Below, piece after piece: positions 32,447-33,718 of a stretch of 33,718 bases of DNA. This DNA comes from a virus. Numbering within the stretch: position 1 is the stretch's first letter; each line of letters begins with the position of its first letter. The position numbers were made by a program, and so were the translations under genes. The notes under the pieces are model-generated. The model was not told the origin of the DNA. It worked only from the letters and a program-made list of their open reading frames with translations, and searched no databases. The DNA is taken from positions 1-33,718 of the IMG/VR virus record IMGVR_UViG_3300021356_000080; one strand, 5' to 3'.

Positions 32447-32644
32447 ATGTATAACCAAGCATATAAAGCATATAAAGGTCTTCCTAAGATTGAAGATAAA
32501 CCAAAGGCAAAAAAGAATACAGGTTTATTAGGTAGAATGAGTGCTCCTAAAGAAGAGCAGTCAACACCAGATGAACCTAAGATGAAGGTTGCTAAAATGG
32601 TTGATGCTATTAGAAAACAACGAGAGGCTCTGAAGAATGGCTGA
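32447..32644 (+). CDS. Small basic protein, 65 aa
   Basis: ATG 32447 is preceded by a very strong Shine-Dalgarno (AAGGAGG, 32436-32442), one of the best in the window. The protein is Lys-rich (MYNQAYKAYKGLPKIEDKPK, then GLLGRMSAPKEEQS) and ends in a helix (KMVDAIRKQREALKNG). No family is recognised. It overlaps the next gene by 8 nt and appears to be expressed with it. The role is unknown; with its strong ribosome site it may be a fairly abundant virion or assembly component. Confidence 0.65.
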   Translation: MYNQAYKAYKGLPKIEDKPKAKKNTGLLGRMSAPKEEQSTPDEPKMKVAKMVDAIRKQREALKNG

Positions 32645-33176
32645 TTTTAAAGACGAACCATCATTTGATATGCCAATTCCAGGCCAGTCATTGACTACTA
32701 AATTAGGTAACTTTCCTTGGCAACAACCTCCACAGTTTAGTACTGTAGAAGATGCCAGTGATTGGTATATACAAAGGCTTACAGATGAGGCGTTTATAGA
32801 AGATATTATTGACAACATGGAACTTGGCATTCCTCTCACTGATATTGCTAATGCTTTACAGATCAACGGAGTTATGCAGGGCATTCATACAATTGATGTA
32901 GGTATGTTAGTCATTCCTGTGATCATGGAAGTACTGGCATACATGGGTGACATGTACGATGTTGACTATGACATGGGAACTGAACTGGCTAAAGATGAAC
33001 GTCCTTCAGGTAGTGCAGTACAACTAGCACTAAGAAAAGTTAAAAAGAAAATGGAAAAGATGGACTTGGAAAAAGCCCGTATGGAAGAAGAAGCAGAAGA
33101 GCCTGAAGAAGAACTTGAAGAGATGCCAGAAGAAGGTGAACCTGTAATGATTGGACTTATGGCAAGGAGAGTATAA
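32637..33176 (+). CDS. Conserved phage protein with acidic tail, 179 aa
   Basis: The N-terminal part reads DEPSFDMPIPGQSLTTKLGN, then FPWQQPPQFSTVEDASDWYI. A helical core has LGIPLTDIANALQINGVMQG. A VGMLVIPVIMEVLAYMGDMY stretch is hydrophobic but contains charges nearby, so it may be a buried or membrane-associated helix. The C-terminus is a Glu-rich helix (ARMEEEAEEPEEELEEMPEE). I recall the DEPSFDMPIPGQS/PWQ signature from marine phage genomes next to large virion proteins. No function is known. It overlaps genes on both sides. Confidence 0.68.
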   Translation: MADFKDEPSFDMPIPGQSLTTKLGNFPWQQPPQFSTVEDASDWYIQRLTDEAFIEDIIDNMELGIPLTDIANALQINGVMQGIHTIDVGMLVIPVIMEVLAYMGDMYDVDYDMGTELAKDERPSGSAVQLALRKVKKKMEKMDLEKARMEEEAEEPEEELEEMPEEGEPVMIGLMARRV

Positions 33177-33718
33177 TGGCTTTTAATTTTGGTGCATTTG
33201 TTGGTGGGTTATCTCAAGGTGTCGTGAAAGGCATTGAGGATGAAGAACAACGTCAACACGAATTTGACAAGATAGCTAAGACTGAAGCCATGCGACAGGC
33301 TTCAGAGATACGTGGTAAACGTAGAGCTAAACAGGAAGCCACTGAAGCTGCCATAGGTGCACTAAAGTTTCTTGGCTACAATGACCAAGCTGCTGCAGCT
33401 ATTGCACGTCAAGGTGAAGTAGCAGTTGAAATGGCAGTTGATGCAGGTCAAAAAGCCATGCAAAAGGGTAAAGACATTAACACAATGATTAGTCTGCCTA
33501 ATGTTGGTGATGATGTAGAGGCAAGTTCAGACCAACTAAATGAAGCAATCGAAGGTCCGAAGAAACCTCGTATTGGCCTCTTTGATGCGGAAGCATATCG
33601 AGGTTTGTATACTGAACCTGATGACATTGCAAACTCTTACGGTGAACGTCTTGCACAGATCACACAGAAGCAAGCATCTATGGACAGAGAGAGTGATGAA
33701 TATGCCACACTAGAAAGT
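33176..33718 (+). CDS. Partial CDS, helical virion-type protein (C-terminus missing)
   Basis: ATG 33176 overlaps the previous stop (TAATG) and the frame stays open for 181 codons to the window end, so the gene continues outside. It starts MAFNFGAFVGGLSQGVVKGI with a small Gly/hydrophobic segment. A long charged helix follows (EDEEQRQHEFDKIAKTEAMR, then KRRAKQEATEAAIGALKFLG) and then Ala/Gln-rich helix (NDQAAAAIARQGEVAVEMAV). The pattern resembles the start of large internal virion or tape-like proteins of marine phages. Because the rest is missing the role is unresolved, but the context of large virion proteins favours an ejection or internal core protein. Confidence 0.7.
   Translation, partial: MAFNFGAFVGGLSQGVVKGIEDEEQRQHEFDKIAKTEAMRQASEIRGKRRAKQEATEAAIGALKFLGYNDQAAAAIARQGEVAVEMAVDAGQKAMQKGKDINTMISLPNVGDDVEASSDQLNEAIEGPKKPRIGLFDAEAYRGLYTEPDDIANSYGERLAQITQKQASMDRESDEYATLES

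Overview
The window looks like the late (morphogenesis and lysis) half of a lytic tailed-phage genome. It is AT-rich and gene-dense, every credible gene lies on the + strand, and neighbouring genes often share stop/start bases (TAATG, ATGA). The tail genes recognised are a tail-adaptor-like protein, a nozzle/stabilisation-like protein and fibres. No sheath, tube or tape-measure gene is seen, so a short-tailed (podovirus-type) virion is the best inference. A DUF1127 gene, which is typical of proteobacteria and especially alphaproteobacteria, together with AT-rich marine-phage-like genes, suggests an uncultured marine phage of an alphaproteobacterium (SAR11/SAR116/roseobacter-like). That host call is inference. 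No integrase, repressor, tRNA, IS element or CRISPR was recognised.

Layout. 1-580: noncoding leader with several hairpins and a TATAAT flanked by two pairs of CACTTA..TGT elements. 581-4849: mostly small or low-complexity proteins of unknown function (one DUF6321-like, one beta-rich, one DUF1127), several with Lys-Gly-Gly motifs near the C-terminus. 4858-6718: membrane/lysis block, with a C-tail-anchored protein, a small basic protein, an EF-hand two-helix membrane protein, an M15-type endolysin and a lipoprotein with a C-terminal membrane segment (u-spanin-like). 6720-11241: packaging and portal (small terminase, HTH protein, large terminase, portal, small helical protein). 11252-16499: head genes (850-aa low-complexity protein, scaffold, major capsid protein, putative decoration protein), with a strong promoter and about 200 nt leader before the capsid gene and a GC-rich hairpin after the decoration gene. 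16553-18825: tail adaptor and nozzle/stabilisation protein. 18827-28152: host-recognition block with a repeat-rich fibre, three tandem paralogous beta-propeller proteins and a beta-rich protein. 28170-28902: fibre-assembly-chaperone-like protein and a DUF6127-like membrane protein. 28915-33718: a 1173-aa internal/ejection-type candidate containing 23 consecutive 11-residue repeats, two small helper proteins and a CDS running off the window.

The most notable signals are: (1) a near-identical 23-bp promoter core used twice, once for the DUF1127 gene and once for the capsid gene; (2) the exact 11-residue periodicity in the 1173-aa protein; (3) three tandem propeller genes, two of which appear to carry a second propeller inserted inside the terminal beta-module; and (4) a compact lysis cassette with an EF-hand membrane protein and a u-spanin candidate. 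Functional names rest on motif reading and family recollection; no database search was possible.
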